DNA of 64,000 bases, taken from positions 47,506,811-47,570,810 of the forward strand of contig OY735224.1 in assembly GCA_963457665.1 (NCBI GenBank), given 5' to 3'. The DNA comes from Thysanoteuthis rhombus. Taxonomy: Eukaryota > Mollusca > Cephalopoda > Oegopsida > Thysanoteuthidae. The translations under genes were made by a program, and so were the position numbers. Positions 25,200-33,400 of this stretch are shown one piece after another (the stretch's first letter is position 1; each line of letters starts with the position of its first letter). Under the pieces are notes generated by a model. That model was not told the DNA's origin. It searched no databases and saw only the letters and a program-made list of their open reading frames with translations.

Positions 25200-25251
25200 C
25201 ATTTGGCCATTTCCAGTGTCATCTTAATAATTTAGCGAGGAAGAATTAACA

Positions 25252-25324
<73 letters not shown>

Positions 25325-25430
25325 GAGAAGAAGAAGAAGAAGAAGAAGAAGAAGAAGAAGAAGAAGAAGGAGAGGAAGAACAAGAAGAAAGAGAGGAAGA
25401 AAAAAATGGAGAAGAAGAAGAAGGAAACAA
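25252..25430. repeat. (GAT)n followed by (GAA)n microsatellite
   Basis: About 70 bases of GAT/ATG repeat pass into about 100 bases of GAA/GAAG repeat. It sits at the DR microsatellite position. The poly-Met/Lys and poly-Ser open frames on the two strands are products of the repeat. Confidence 0.97.
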
Positions 25431-25984
25431 TTTTACTAATTTGGTAATTTCCAATATTTTTGCACCATATCTTTCAGAACTTAGATTTCATTTTGATAAT
25501 TGTTTTAAGGTCACCACGGCCTTGAGAAAGCCTGAAATGGGATTCCCTGTCGTAGAAGCGTAAACTCAGCCTGACGGTGTATGTTGGGTGGGGTCGTGGT
25601 TCATCATTGACTGATGAAACATTGACTTATCTTTGAACTCTTGTAGGAAACAAAACAACTTTGAATTGGGGTCTAACTCCAGGGAAAAGGCTAAACGCAG
25701 ATCTCATCCATTATTCCCTCTTATTCTTACATTTCGAGGTAGGGGGGAAGATTCCAAGTTGAATTTTGTTTTCGAAATATACGCTTCTAAATCATCGTAC
25801 GATGATTATAAAGGATTGTTAAAAAAAAAAGAAAGAAAATTGCTTGTGAATTTTATTTGAGTATTGTAAGATAGTTTAGTAATTCAATATCTAATAAATA
25901 CCAAAGAGTCATTGGGAAGTGATTTTTGATGAAATGATATTTTCATTTCTCTTATCGTCCGTGGTTGGATGGAAACCTTCCTCC

Positions 25985-26170
25985 CAGGATTCGCTACTCC
26001 TGTCTATCATTGGTGTGGCGAAGTAAATAGTTTCTGAATTTCTCTAGTTCGTCACTTCATCTTCTATTCTGCCAGCCTCCTTCGGTTGTGTATGTGATCT
26101 CTGGAGATCCATGGGGCAAATCGTGATGTCCATCGGGAGTGTGCCATTCTTGCAACATGACAAGCCCATT
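25985..26170 (-). pseudogene. RTE-type LINE reverse transcriptase C-terminal fragment (decayed)
   Basis: The minus strand reads VARMAHSRWTSR, then WISRDHIHNRRR, matching in order and spacing the ARMADNRWRSR and WIPRHHMCNRGR of the LINE fragments at 52-64 kb. Stops follow within the next ten codons and the distal REVW region is scrambled. This is the best-preserved proof that the tail of the DR family is LINE-derived. Confidence 0.78.
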
Positions 26171-26185
26171 GTTATTTAGATTTCC

Positions 26186-26265
26186 ACGGAAAATTTCCAA
26201 AGTAACTTCAAAAACATTGGTTTCCAAGCTGAAGAGCTCTGTTTAGACCACTTTAGGCCTGGCTT
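26186..26265. repeat. Partial B-type satellite monomer joined to the 28S fragment
   Basis: Motifs AACTTCAAAAACATTGGTTT, CCAAGCTGAAGAGCTCTG and TTTAGACCACTTTAGGCC match B2 monomers. The monomer stops at about 26,265, just before the rRNA-derived sequence. Confidence 0.7.
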
Positions 26266-26273
26266 AATTCTGC

Positions 26274-26485
26274 CAAGAGGTGTCAGAAAAGTTACAACGG
26301 GGATAATTAGCTTGTGGCAGCCAAGTGTTCGTAACAACATCCATTTTTGATCCTTCGATGTCGGTTCCTCTTATCATTGCAAAGCAAAATTCACCAAACG
26401 TTGGATTGTTCACCCACTGACAGGAACATGAGTTAGCTTTACGCTTTTGTGTGACAGGTTAGTTTTCTTCCTGTGATCAACACTA
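26274..26485 (+). pseudogene. 28S rRNA fragment (domain V, peptidyl-transferase-centre region)
   Basis: The sequence follows the highly conserved large-subunit rRNA stretch from GAGGTGTCAGAAAAGTTAC through GGGATAA-TNGCTTGTGGC, GCCAAG-GTTC, TTTTTGATCCTTCGATGTCG, TATCATTG-AAGCA-AATTCAC, GTTGGATTGTTCACCCACT and GTGA(G)ACAGGTTAGTTTT. There are many substitutions at normally invariant positions (for example ACAACGGGGATAATTAG in place of the usual ACCACAGGGATAACTGG), and both ends stop abruptly in satellite sequence. It is therefore a short pseudogene copy, not part of a working rDNA unit. The R1/R2 LINE target region lies upstream of this stretch in 28S and is not included. Confidence 0.88.
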
Positions 26486-26890
26486 GGTTTAATTTCCCTG
26501 GCTTTCAATTTCAATCCCAGAAACGAATAGAGTCTCGGAGAAACCATATCCAAAATGGTCTCTTCGAGACTCTTTTCGTTTCCGGGAGGAAGCCAGTGAA
26601 ATTGAAACTGAAAATAGTCTGTGAGACTTTATTTCGTTTTTGGGAAGTCTATGAGACTGAGATTCACAATGGTCTTTTCAAAACTCTTTTTGTTTTCGGG
26701 AGAAAGCCAGTGAAATTGAACCTGAAAATAGTGTGTGAGACTTTATTTCGTTTTGGGGAAGTCTATGACACTGAAATTCACAATGTTGTCTTCAAGACTC
26801 TCTTCGTTTTCGGGAGGAAGCCAGTAAAATTGAACCTGAAAATAGTCTATGAGACCTTATTTTCTTTCCAGGAAGCCTTTAAGACTGATG
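26486..26890. repeat. Array A monomers in a fold-back, mostly inverted
   Basis: A half-monomer in array A orientation (about 26,490-26,547: GAAACGAATAGAGTCTCGG, AAACCAT) meets at about 26,550 a run of more than three monomers in the opposite orientation (ATGGTCTCTTCGAGACTC, TTTCGTTTCCGGGAGGAAGC, CAGTGAAATTGAA). The arms form an imperfect inverted repeat of about 55-60 bp around a spacer of a few bases. Because the monomers are inverted, their 38-codon open frame is now on the plus strand (26,473-26,958, 161 codons). That frame is repeat-derived and not a gene. Confidence 0.85.
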
Positions 26891-27236
26891 TGGACCTTCC
26901 TCAGCGTCTGTGTGATGGTCTCACAAACTATACTAAACCAGCCGTGGTTCTGGGTTAGTAAAAGAATGCAACAAGTTGAAATTTCGTTTAACTGTTTTAT
27001 ATAGAGTATTGATTATCAATATCTCTGGAGACGGGAAATGCTTATCCGCTGTTGAAAAGAGAGGTGGCCGATTTTCATCTAAGTCAAACTGACTGGTCTC
27101 TCATGTCACGAACGGTAGTCTACTGGATGGTAGCAGCGGTTGATGGTTACGAAGGTGGACGGCTGACCTGAGGGACTGGTAGCGTTCACTTCTCGAACCC
27201 CCAACTCTACTCTATTGCTGTTACGAAAATCCCTTC

Positions 27237-27244
27237 TATTTAAG
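27237..27244 (-). promoter_or_regulatory. TATA-like box in the LTR
   Basis: The minus strand reads GGGCTTAAATAGAAGGG, resembling the core promoter at the U3/R boundary of many LTRs. It lies about 620 bp from the U3 start. Inference from position and sequence only. Confidence 0.4.
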
Positions 27245-27487
27245 CCCTGGGTGTCAACACTGTATTTCTTTGTAATTGACTTCCTTTCTTTCTTTTCCTG
27301 TTATCTCAATCCTTCCAGAAAATCCCAAATATTGACCCTCATCCGTCTCACGACGCAAGTCCGTCCAAGATCATAAATTAGCCTCCCCCCTCTTTCAAGA
27401 ACTCTGCAAATTACTTTTCTTTCAAAAGCTTTACTCTTTCTCTCAAGACCCCAGACATTGGCCCCCATCTGGCCATCGAACCAGGAG

Positions 27488-27790
27488 GAGAACTTCTCTA
27501 AGAGTGCTTGTTTTTGCAACCCAGGAATCCGATAGAAGACATTAAATTGAGAAACTGCGGGCGCCTGCACTTGGAAGCACGTAATTCTCACTTCCTACGG
27601 TATCTTCAAGAAACATATCAAGCCCCTATCTAGACATCAAATCGGGAAGAGAACTTCTCTAAAAGTACTTGTTTTTGCAACCCAGGGATTTGACAGAAGA
27701 CATTAAATTGAGAAACTGCAGGTGCCCGCACTTGGAAGCACGTAATTCTCAATTTCCTACAGTATCTTCCAAAAACATATTAAGCCTTTA
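27488..27790. repeat. Two-copy tandem repeat (about 161 bp) in the LTR
   Basis: GAGAACTTCTCTAAGAGTGC starts at 27,488 and its partner GAGAACTTCTCTAAAAGTAC at 27,649. Both are followed by TTGTTTTTGCAACCCAGG, AGACATTAAATTGAGAAACT and CTTGGAAGCACGTAATTCTC. The copies differ at scattered bases. U3 regions of LTRs often carry such enhancer-like duplications. The function here is unknown. Confidence 0.85.
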
Positions 27791-27864
27791 ATACAGATAA
27801 CTCCATTGGTAATAACCATAGTAATTTTTAGGACACGGGGGACTCCTGGTCCCCTAGTGTCACA

Positions 27865-27881
27865 TCACTCCCCACCCCTTT
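27865..27881 (-). other. Polypurine tract of the Ty3/gypsy element
   Basis: The minus strand reads AAAGGGGTGGGGAGTGA immediately before the TGTGACAC start of the LTR. Seventeen bases contain only two pyrimidines (both T), as expected for the plus-strand primer site. Confidence 0.75.
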
Positions 27882-27885
27882 GTTA

Positions 27886-28367
27886 CCTGACTTTTACCCC
27901 AGTAAAAGTCATCTAAAACATCGGCCGCCTCTCTTGTGTTTTATAGAAAAAAATCTTTTACACGCAAGGTGTCCGAACTCCAGAGAGACATGTAAAAAGA
28001 AACAAAACATTTTGAATACAACAAAATAGACAGATTTCTGTCTTGTCGATCAAAGATTATATCCGACGGATCGGATTATTTTCTGGGATTGTCTTTTCTT
28101 TTTTTTTTTTTTTCGTTCTTTGCATGCAAGCTACGATTATTCAACACTTTAATTTGGTAGCTACTGCCACTTAAAAAAATCATTCATATGTACTTTAAAA
28201 AAAAGTGGGTCCCTCGTTTTTAATTGTCTGTGAAAAGTATGAAACATTGAAAATAAGCAGTATTGTTCTCTTTCCTTCCTCTTTTTTTTTTCATATGTTT
28301 TTCATTATCGAGACTTGCAGCATCTCTTGCCAATCAATAAATCATTCTCATTTTTTTTCAGTTTTCC
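27886..28367. other. Non-coding stretch between integrase remnant and polypurine tract
   Basis: Contains a T-rich run near 28,095-28,115 and no recognisable domain on either strand. The C-terminal part of integrase should lie about here but is not seen, consistent with a deletion. The plus-strand frames at 28,205-28,956 are shadows of pol. Confidence 0.6.
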
Positions 28368-29000
28368 TCACTTCTCATGTGCAGAAAATATCGGTTTCCG
28401 AGCAACGTCTTGCTTTTCAATGTCATGTTGCTCGACAGTTTGTAGTTCGTGTTCAGTGTCACACAGATCTGTGATACCTGTGTTAATGATAGCAAATGGC
28501 GTCTCCAATTCCGATTTTTCAAACGTTTCTCTCATAACTTTGTTTACATTCTCCAGACCGTTATCCGTCACTACTACTCTCGGAGTCCCATATCTAGGGA
28601 ATATCTCAGTCAGCAGCAAGTTCGATATTGGTACGGCCTTTTTATCACTGATCGCAAATATTTCAGGCCAATTGGTCAGCCAGTCCACAAAACCGACGAT
28701 ATACATATTGCCACTTCTCGATTTTCCGTACGGTCCTGAGATATCCAGACTAATTTTTTTCAAACGGAAAAGATGGTACATCCATCTCTTCGACAGGCGC
28801 CTTATCCTGTCGGCTAGATCTACTTTGGCATGTAGTACACTTCCCCACATAGAGCAGCACTTCTTTATAGACTCCCGGCCAATAATATCTTTCACTGATC
28901 AAATCATATGTTTTGTCTACTCCCATGTGCCCCAGTCTGTCGTGGCATACATCTAGCACTTTCATTCTAATTTTATTAGGAACATATAACCAAAGTCTAG
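28368..29000 (-). pseudogene. Ty3/gypsy integrase (zinc-binding and part of catalytic domain)
   Basis: The N-terminal HHCC zinc-binding motif is intact (HDRLGH, then YYWPG, then CTTC), at about 28,945-28,830. The catalytic core keeps the first aspartate (in SLDISGPYGKS), a WLTNWPE block and the second aspartate (in VVTDNG). The third catalytic acid and the YHPQ-like region that should follow are missing: after the ETFEKSELETPF region the frame runs on into unrelated sequence and stops at 28,368. A one-base length change in the A-run (T-run at 28,754-28,760 on plus) shifts the frame between the zinc-binding and core parts. Nonfunctional. Confidence 0.87.
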
Positions 29001-29289
29001 TCTCCCCTTCTTTTTCAGCTATGCGATACACCATCCCATCCTGTAACATGTATTTGCCTGCGTATCCTTCTTTTTCTATTTCCCGTCTGATTTTCTGTAA
29101 TTCTTTATCGTCCCCATATTCTCTCTCAACCTCTTCCCGTTGCAGGGTTCCCAATTTGTTTTCTACTTCTTCTCCTTCTCCTTTCTCTATTTCCTCTTCT
29201 TCTTCTGGCCCTCCCTTCAGGACATTCGAGTTAATAACATTTATAGTATATGCTCTATCGTCCATCTCCTCTAAATTTTCAATTGGGTC

Positions 29290-29741
29290 AGATTCTAGTT
29301 GTTCGGGTATCCTTGACAGCAAGTCTGTGCATTTATTCTCCTTACCAGCCAGATATTCTATCTTGCAGTTATAATTGGCTAACTTCAAGGCCCACTGATT
29401 AACTTTCTTATTTTCGCAGTTTGCCTCAAATAAATATTTTAGAGGCTCATGATCCGTTTTAATAATGAAGGTGGCCCCGTTCAGATAGTAGTCTAATTTC
29501 TGGACGGCATAGACAATAGCATATGCCTCCCTTTCCACCACTGGCCACCTCCGCTGGGTTGGCGACAGCTTATGTGACAGGAAATATAATGGAATTTCCT
29601 CCAGGATTCCCGGGATGGGACCCTCCTTAGCTGGACAGGGCTGCGTTAAACAGGCCCTATACAGTCCACACTCGCGTTGATATAGAGATTCATTGGTTGG
29701 TTCATGTCGGGGTACGCCAACAACGGTACCTTCGTCAATCT
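29290..29741 (-). pseudogene. Ty3/gypsy RNase H domain, frameshifted
   Basis: The domain begins about 25 codons after the RT thumb with an AYPD-type block. The first catalytic aspartate of the usual TDAS motif is Asn (INAS). The glutamate (VEREAYAIVYAV), the second aspartate (IKTDHEPLKYLF) and the final aspartate (CTDLLSRI) are present. A frameshift lies at about 29,645-29,660, between the first and second catalytic motifs. Downstream is an acidic linker (a run of Glu with KGEGEE) leading to integrase, at about 29,000-29,290. With one catalytic residue lost and the frame broken, the domain is dead. Confidence 0.83.
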
Positions 29742-30412
29742 TTATTTTAATGTCTCAAAGGCCTTCTGGCATTCTTCGGACCACCTAAACCGGGCGTACT
29801 TCCTTGTGAAGGCTATTATGGGTGCTGCAATCTTAGAGAACGCAGGCACAAATCGCCGGTAGTACCCTATCGCCCCGATAAAACCTCTATCCGGCCTTAC
29901 TGAGTTAGGTACTGGCATATTTCTTATTACTTCCACCTTGTCCATGTCAGCTTTAACTCCCTCCTGACTAATAATAAACCCGAGGTACTTCGTTTTTTTT
30001 TTCATGAACTGACATTTTGGCAGTTTCAATTTTAGTCCGTGCTCCCTTAATTTGTCGAATACTAGTTGCAAGTACCGAAGGTGTTCATCTGCCGTTTTTG
30101 AAAATATTAAAATGTCGTCAATATATGCCATAGCGTATTGTTCCATCCCTGCCAACACTATGGACATCAATTAATAGAACACCCCCGGGGCGTTTGCCAA
30201 TCCAAAGGGCATTACCCTGAATTGGTATAATCCCATGTGGCACACGGAAGAAGCTTTCAACCTATGCTCAGTCCGCAGGTAAAGTTGCCAAAATCCACAA
30301 GGATGGTCAAGGGTCGTAAAGTAACTAGCCTGCCCAAGCAGTGCTAGTATATCAACAATCAAGGGAAGGGGGAAAGCTATCAGTTTGGTTATAGTGTTCA
30401 GGGCTTGGGAAT
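29742..30412 (-). pseudogene. Ty3/gypsy reverse transcriptase domain, 5'-truncated, one nonsense codon
   Basis: Motifs in order: ALNTITK and FPLPLI upstream of the palm, TTLDHPCGFWQ (motif A with its Asp), MPFGLANAP (motif B), YIDDILIFS (motif C, the catalytic YxDD), then PKCQF-KYLGFIIS and IGYYRRFVP of the thumb/connection. A TAA codon at 30,171-30,173 interrupts an otherwise continuous frame between motifs B and C. The fingers upstream of about 30,412 are lost at the junction with array C. Together with RNase H and integrase it makes one pol remnant. Confidence 0.9.
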
Positions 30413-33400
30413 TGACACGTGTTAATAATCAAGCCATAAATGGTAGCCACAGAAGCGATGTTTCAATGGTTTTTAAAATCTTTCTTGAATGCAGTAAGAA
30501 AATAGGATTGATTTTTTAAAGTTATCATTTACAAACCTTGAACTGTAGCCACTGAAGCAATATTTCAATGGTTTTTAACAACTTTGTTGAATGTAATAAA
30601 AAAGAGGATTGTTTTTCCAAAGTGTTCATAACCAAGCGTTGAAGGGAAGCCTCAGAAGCAATGTTTCAATGGTTTTTAACATCTTTCTTGAATGTAATAA
30701 AAAAAAAGATTGATTTTCCGAAGTGTTCATAACCAAGCCTTGAGGAGAAGCCTCAGAAGCAATGTTTCAATGGTTTTTAACAACTTTCTTGAATGTAATA
30801 AAAAAAAAGGATTGATTCTCAAAAGTGTTCATAACCAAGCCTTGGAAAAAAGACACAGAAGCAATGTTTCAATGGTTTTTAACAACTTTCTTGAATGTAA
30901 TAAAGATAAAGGATTGATTTTCCAAAGTGTCCATAACCAAGCGTTGAAGGGAAGCCTCAGAAGCAATGTTTCACTGGTTTTTAACAACTTTCTTGAATGT
31001 AATAAAGAAAAAGATTGATTTTTCAAAGTGTTTTTAACCAAGTGTTGAAGGGAAGCCTCAGAAGCAATGTTTCAATGGTTTTTAACAACTTTCTTGAATG
31101 TAATAAAAAGAAAGGAATGATTTTCCAAAGTGTCCATATCCAAGCCTTGAAGGGAAGCCATAGAAGAAATGTTTCAATAGTTTTTAACAACTTTCTTTAT
31201 TGTAATAAAAAGAAAGGATTGAATTTCCAAAGTGTTCATAACCAAACGTTGAAGGGAAGCCTCAGAAGCAATGTTTCCATGGTTTTTAACAACTTTCTTG
31301 AATGTAATAAAAAAAAAAGATGGATTTCCCAAAGTGTTCATAACCAAGCGTTGAAGGGAAGCCTCAGAAGCAATGTTTCAATCGTTTTTAACAACTTTCT
31401 TGAATGTAATAAAAATAAAAGATGGATTTCCCAAAGTGTTCATAACCAAGCCTTGAAGGGAAGCCTCAGAAGCAACAATTCAATGGTTTTTAACATCTTT
31501 CTTCAATGTAATAAAGGAAAAAAGATTGATTTTCCAAAGTGTTCATAACCAAGCCTTGAAGGGAAGCCTCAGAAGAAATGTTTCAATGGTTTTTAACAAC
31601 TTTCTTGAATGTAATAAAAAAAAAATGATTTTCCAAAGAGTTCTTAACCAAGCCTTGAGGAGAAGCCTCAGAAGCAATGTTTCAATGGTTTTTAACAACT
31701 TTTTTTGAATGTAATAAAAAAAAGGATTGATTTCCCAAAGCGTTCATAACCAAGCGTTGAAGTGAAGCCTCAGAAGCAATGTTTCAATGGTTTTTAACAA
31801 CTTTCTTGAATGTAATAAAAAAAAAGATTGTTTTTCCAAAGAGTTCTTTACCAAGCCTGGAAGGGAAGCCTCTGAAGCAATGTTTCAATGGTTTTTAACA
31901 ACTTTCTTGAATGTAATAAAAAAAAAAGATTGATTTTCCAAAGTGTTCATAACCAAGCCTTGAAGGGAAGCCTCAGAAGCAATGTTTCCATGGTTTTTAA
32001 CAACTTCCTTGAATGTAATAAAAAAAAAAGATTGATTTTCCAAAGTGTTCATAACCAAGCGTTGAAGGGAAGCCTCAGAAGCAATGTTTCAATGGTTTTT
32101 AACAACTTTCTTGAATGTAATAAAAAAAAAGATTGATTTTCCATAGAGTTCTTAACCAAGCCTTGAGGAGAAAGCCTCAGAAGCAATGTTTCAATGGTTT
32201 TTAACAACTTTCTTGAATGTAATAAAAAAAAAAAATGTTTTTCCATAGTGTTCATAACCAAGCGTTGAAGGGAAGCCTCAGGAGCAATGTTTCAATGATT
32301 TTTAACAACTTTCTTGAATGTAATAAAAAAAAAGATTGATTTTCCAAACTGTTCATAACCAAGCGTTGAAGGGAAGCCTCAGAAGCAATGTTTCGATGGC
32401 TTTTAAGAACTTTCTTGAATGTAATAAAAAAAAAGGATTGATTTTCCAAAGTGTTCATAACCAAGCGTTGAAGGAAAGCCTCAGAAGCAATGTTTCAATG
32501 GTTTTTAACAACTTTCTTGAATGTAATAGAAAAAAAAGATTGATTTTCCATAGTGTTCATAACCAAGCCTTGAAGGGAAGCCTCAGAATAAATGTTTCAG
32601 TGGTTTTTAACAACTTTCTTGAATGTAATAAAAAAAAAGATTGATTTTCCAAAGAGTTCTTAACCAAGCGTTGAAGGGAAGCCTCAGGAGCAATGTTTCA
32701 ATGGTTTTTAACAACTTTCTTGAATGTAATAGAAAAAAAAGATTGATTTTCCATAGTGTTCATAACCAAGCCTTGAAGGGAAGCCTCAGAATAAATGTTT
32801 CAGTGGTTTTTAACAACTTTCTAGAATGTAATAAAAAAAAAGATTGATTTTCCAAACTGTTCATAACCAAGCGTTGAAGGGAAGCCTCAGGAGCAATGTT
32901 TCAATGGTTTTTAACAACTTTCTTGAATGTAATAAAAAAAAAGATTGATTTTCCAAACTGTTCATAACCAAGCGTTGAAGGGAAGCCTCAGAAGCAATGT
33001 TTCAATGGCTTTTAAGAACTTTCTTGAATGTAATAAAAAAAAAGGATTGATTTTCCAAAGTGTTCATAACCAAGTGTTGAAGGGAAGCCTCAGAAGCAAT
33101 GTTTCAATGGTTTTTAACAACTTTCTTGAATGTAATAAAAAAAAAGATTGATTTTCCAAAGTGTTCATAACCAAGCCTGGAAGGGAAGCCTCAGAAGCAA
33201 TGTTTCAATCGTTTTTAACAACTTTCTTGAATGTAATAAAAAAAAAGATTGATTTTCCAAAGTGTCCATATCGAAGCCTTGGAGGGAAGCCACATAAAAA
33301 TGTTTCAATGGTTTTTAACATCTTTTTCGATGTAATAAGAAAAAAAGGAGTGATTCACAAAAGTTTTTCATAAACAAGCCTTGGAAAAAAGACACAGGAG

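Larger units (their letters stand above)
25200..26185 (+). repeat. Dispersed repeat DR, copy 4 (with antisense RTE tail)
   Basis: Diverged DR copy: CATTTCCAGTGTCATCTTAA, a long GAT then GAA microsatellite, ATTTTTGCACCATATCTTTC, GGATTCCCTGTCGTAGAAGC, ACTGATGAAACATTGACTT, ACAACTTTGAATTGGGGTC, TATTCCCTCTTATTCTTACA and TCATTGGGAAGTGATTTTTG. It ends in a decayed minus-strand LINE tail. The junction into the LINE tail has the same position and orientation as in copy 1, so those two copies share an ancestor. Confidence 0.83.
26911..27864 (-). repeat. Probable 3' LTR of the Ty3/gypsy element
   Basis: On the minus strand it begins TGTGACACTAGGGGACC directly after a polypurine tract, the expected PPT-LTR junction. 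The far end is placed near 26,911, where the plus strand reads TGTGATGG, giving TG..CA ends with TGTG/CACA symmetry and about 950 bp. That end is a guess within about 20 bp, bounded by the array A monomers at 26,890. A TATA-like CTTAAATA lies about two thirds of the way in, fitting a U3-R-U5 layout. The open frame 27,301-27,591 is inside this LTR and is not a gene. There is no second LTR in the window to compare with. Confidence 0.65.
26911..30412 (-). mobile_element. Ty3/gypsy LTR retrotransposon, 5'-truncated and decayed
   Basis: Minus-strand order is RT, RNase H, integrase, polypurine tract, 3' LTR, as in Ty3/gypsy elements (integrase after RNase H). Gag, protease, the N-terminal part of RT, the primer-binding site and the 5' LTR are missing. 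The homology stops at about 30,412, where array C satellite begins. The pol region carries one nonsense codon, two frameshifts and a deletion of the end of integrase. No chromodomain or env-like ORF is visible. The left LTR boundary is estimated. The element is not capable of autonomous movement. Confidence 0.88.

Noticed and set aside
25253-25454. Poly-Met/Lys and poly-Ser open frames
   Set aside because: They are translations of the GAT/GAA microsatellite.
27301-27591. 96-codon minus-strand frame
   Set aside because: It lies inside the proposed LTR, has no domain, and part of it lies in the 161-bp duplicated segment.
28315-29374. Plus-strand open frames over the retrotransposon
   Set aside because: They are antisense shadows of pol; the minus strand carries the recognisable RT, RNase H and integrase motifs.
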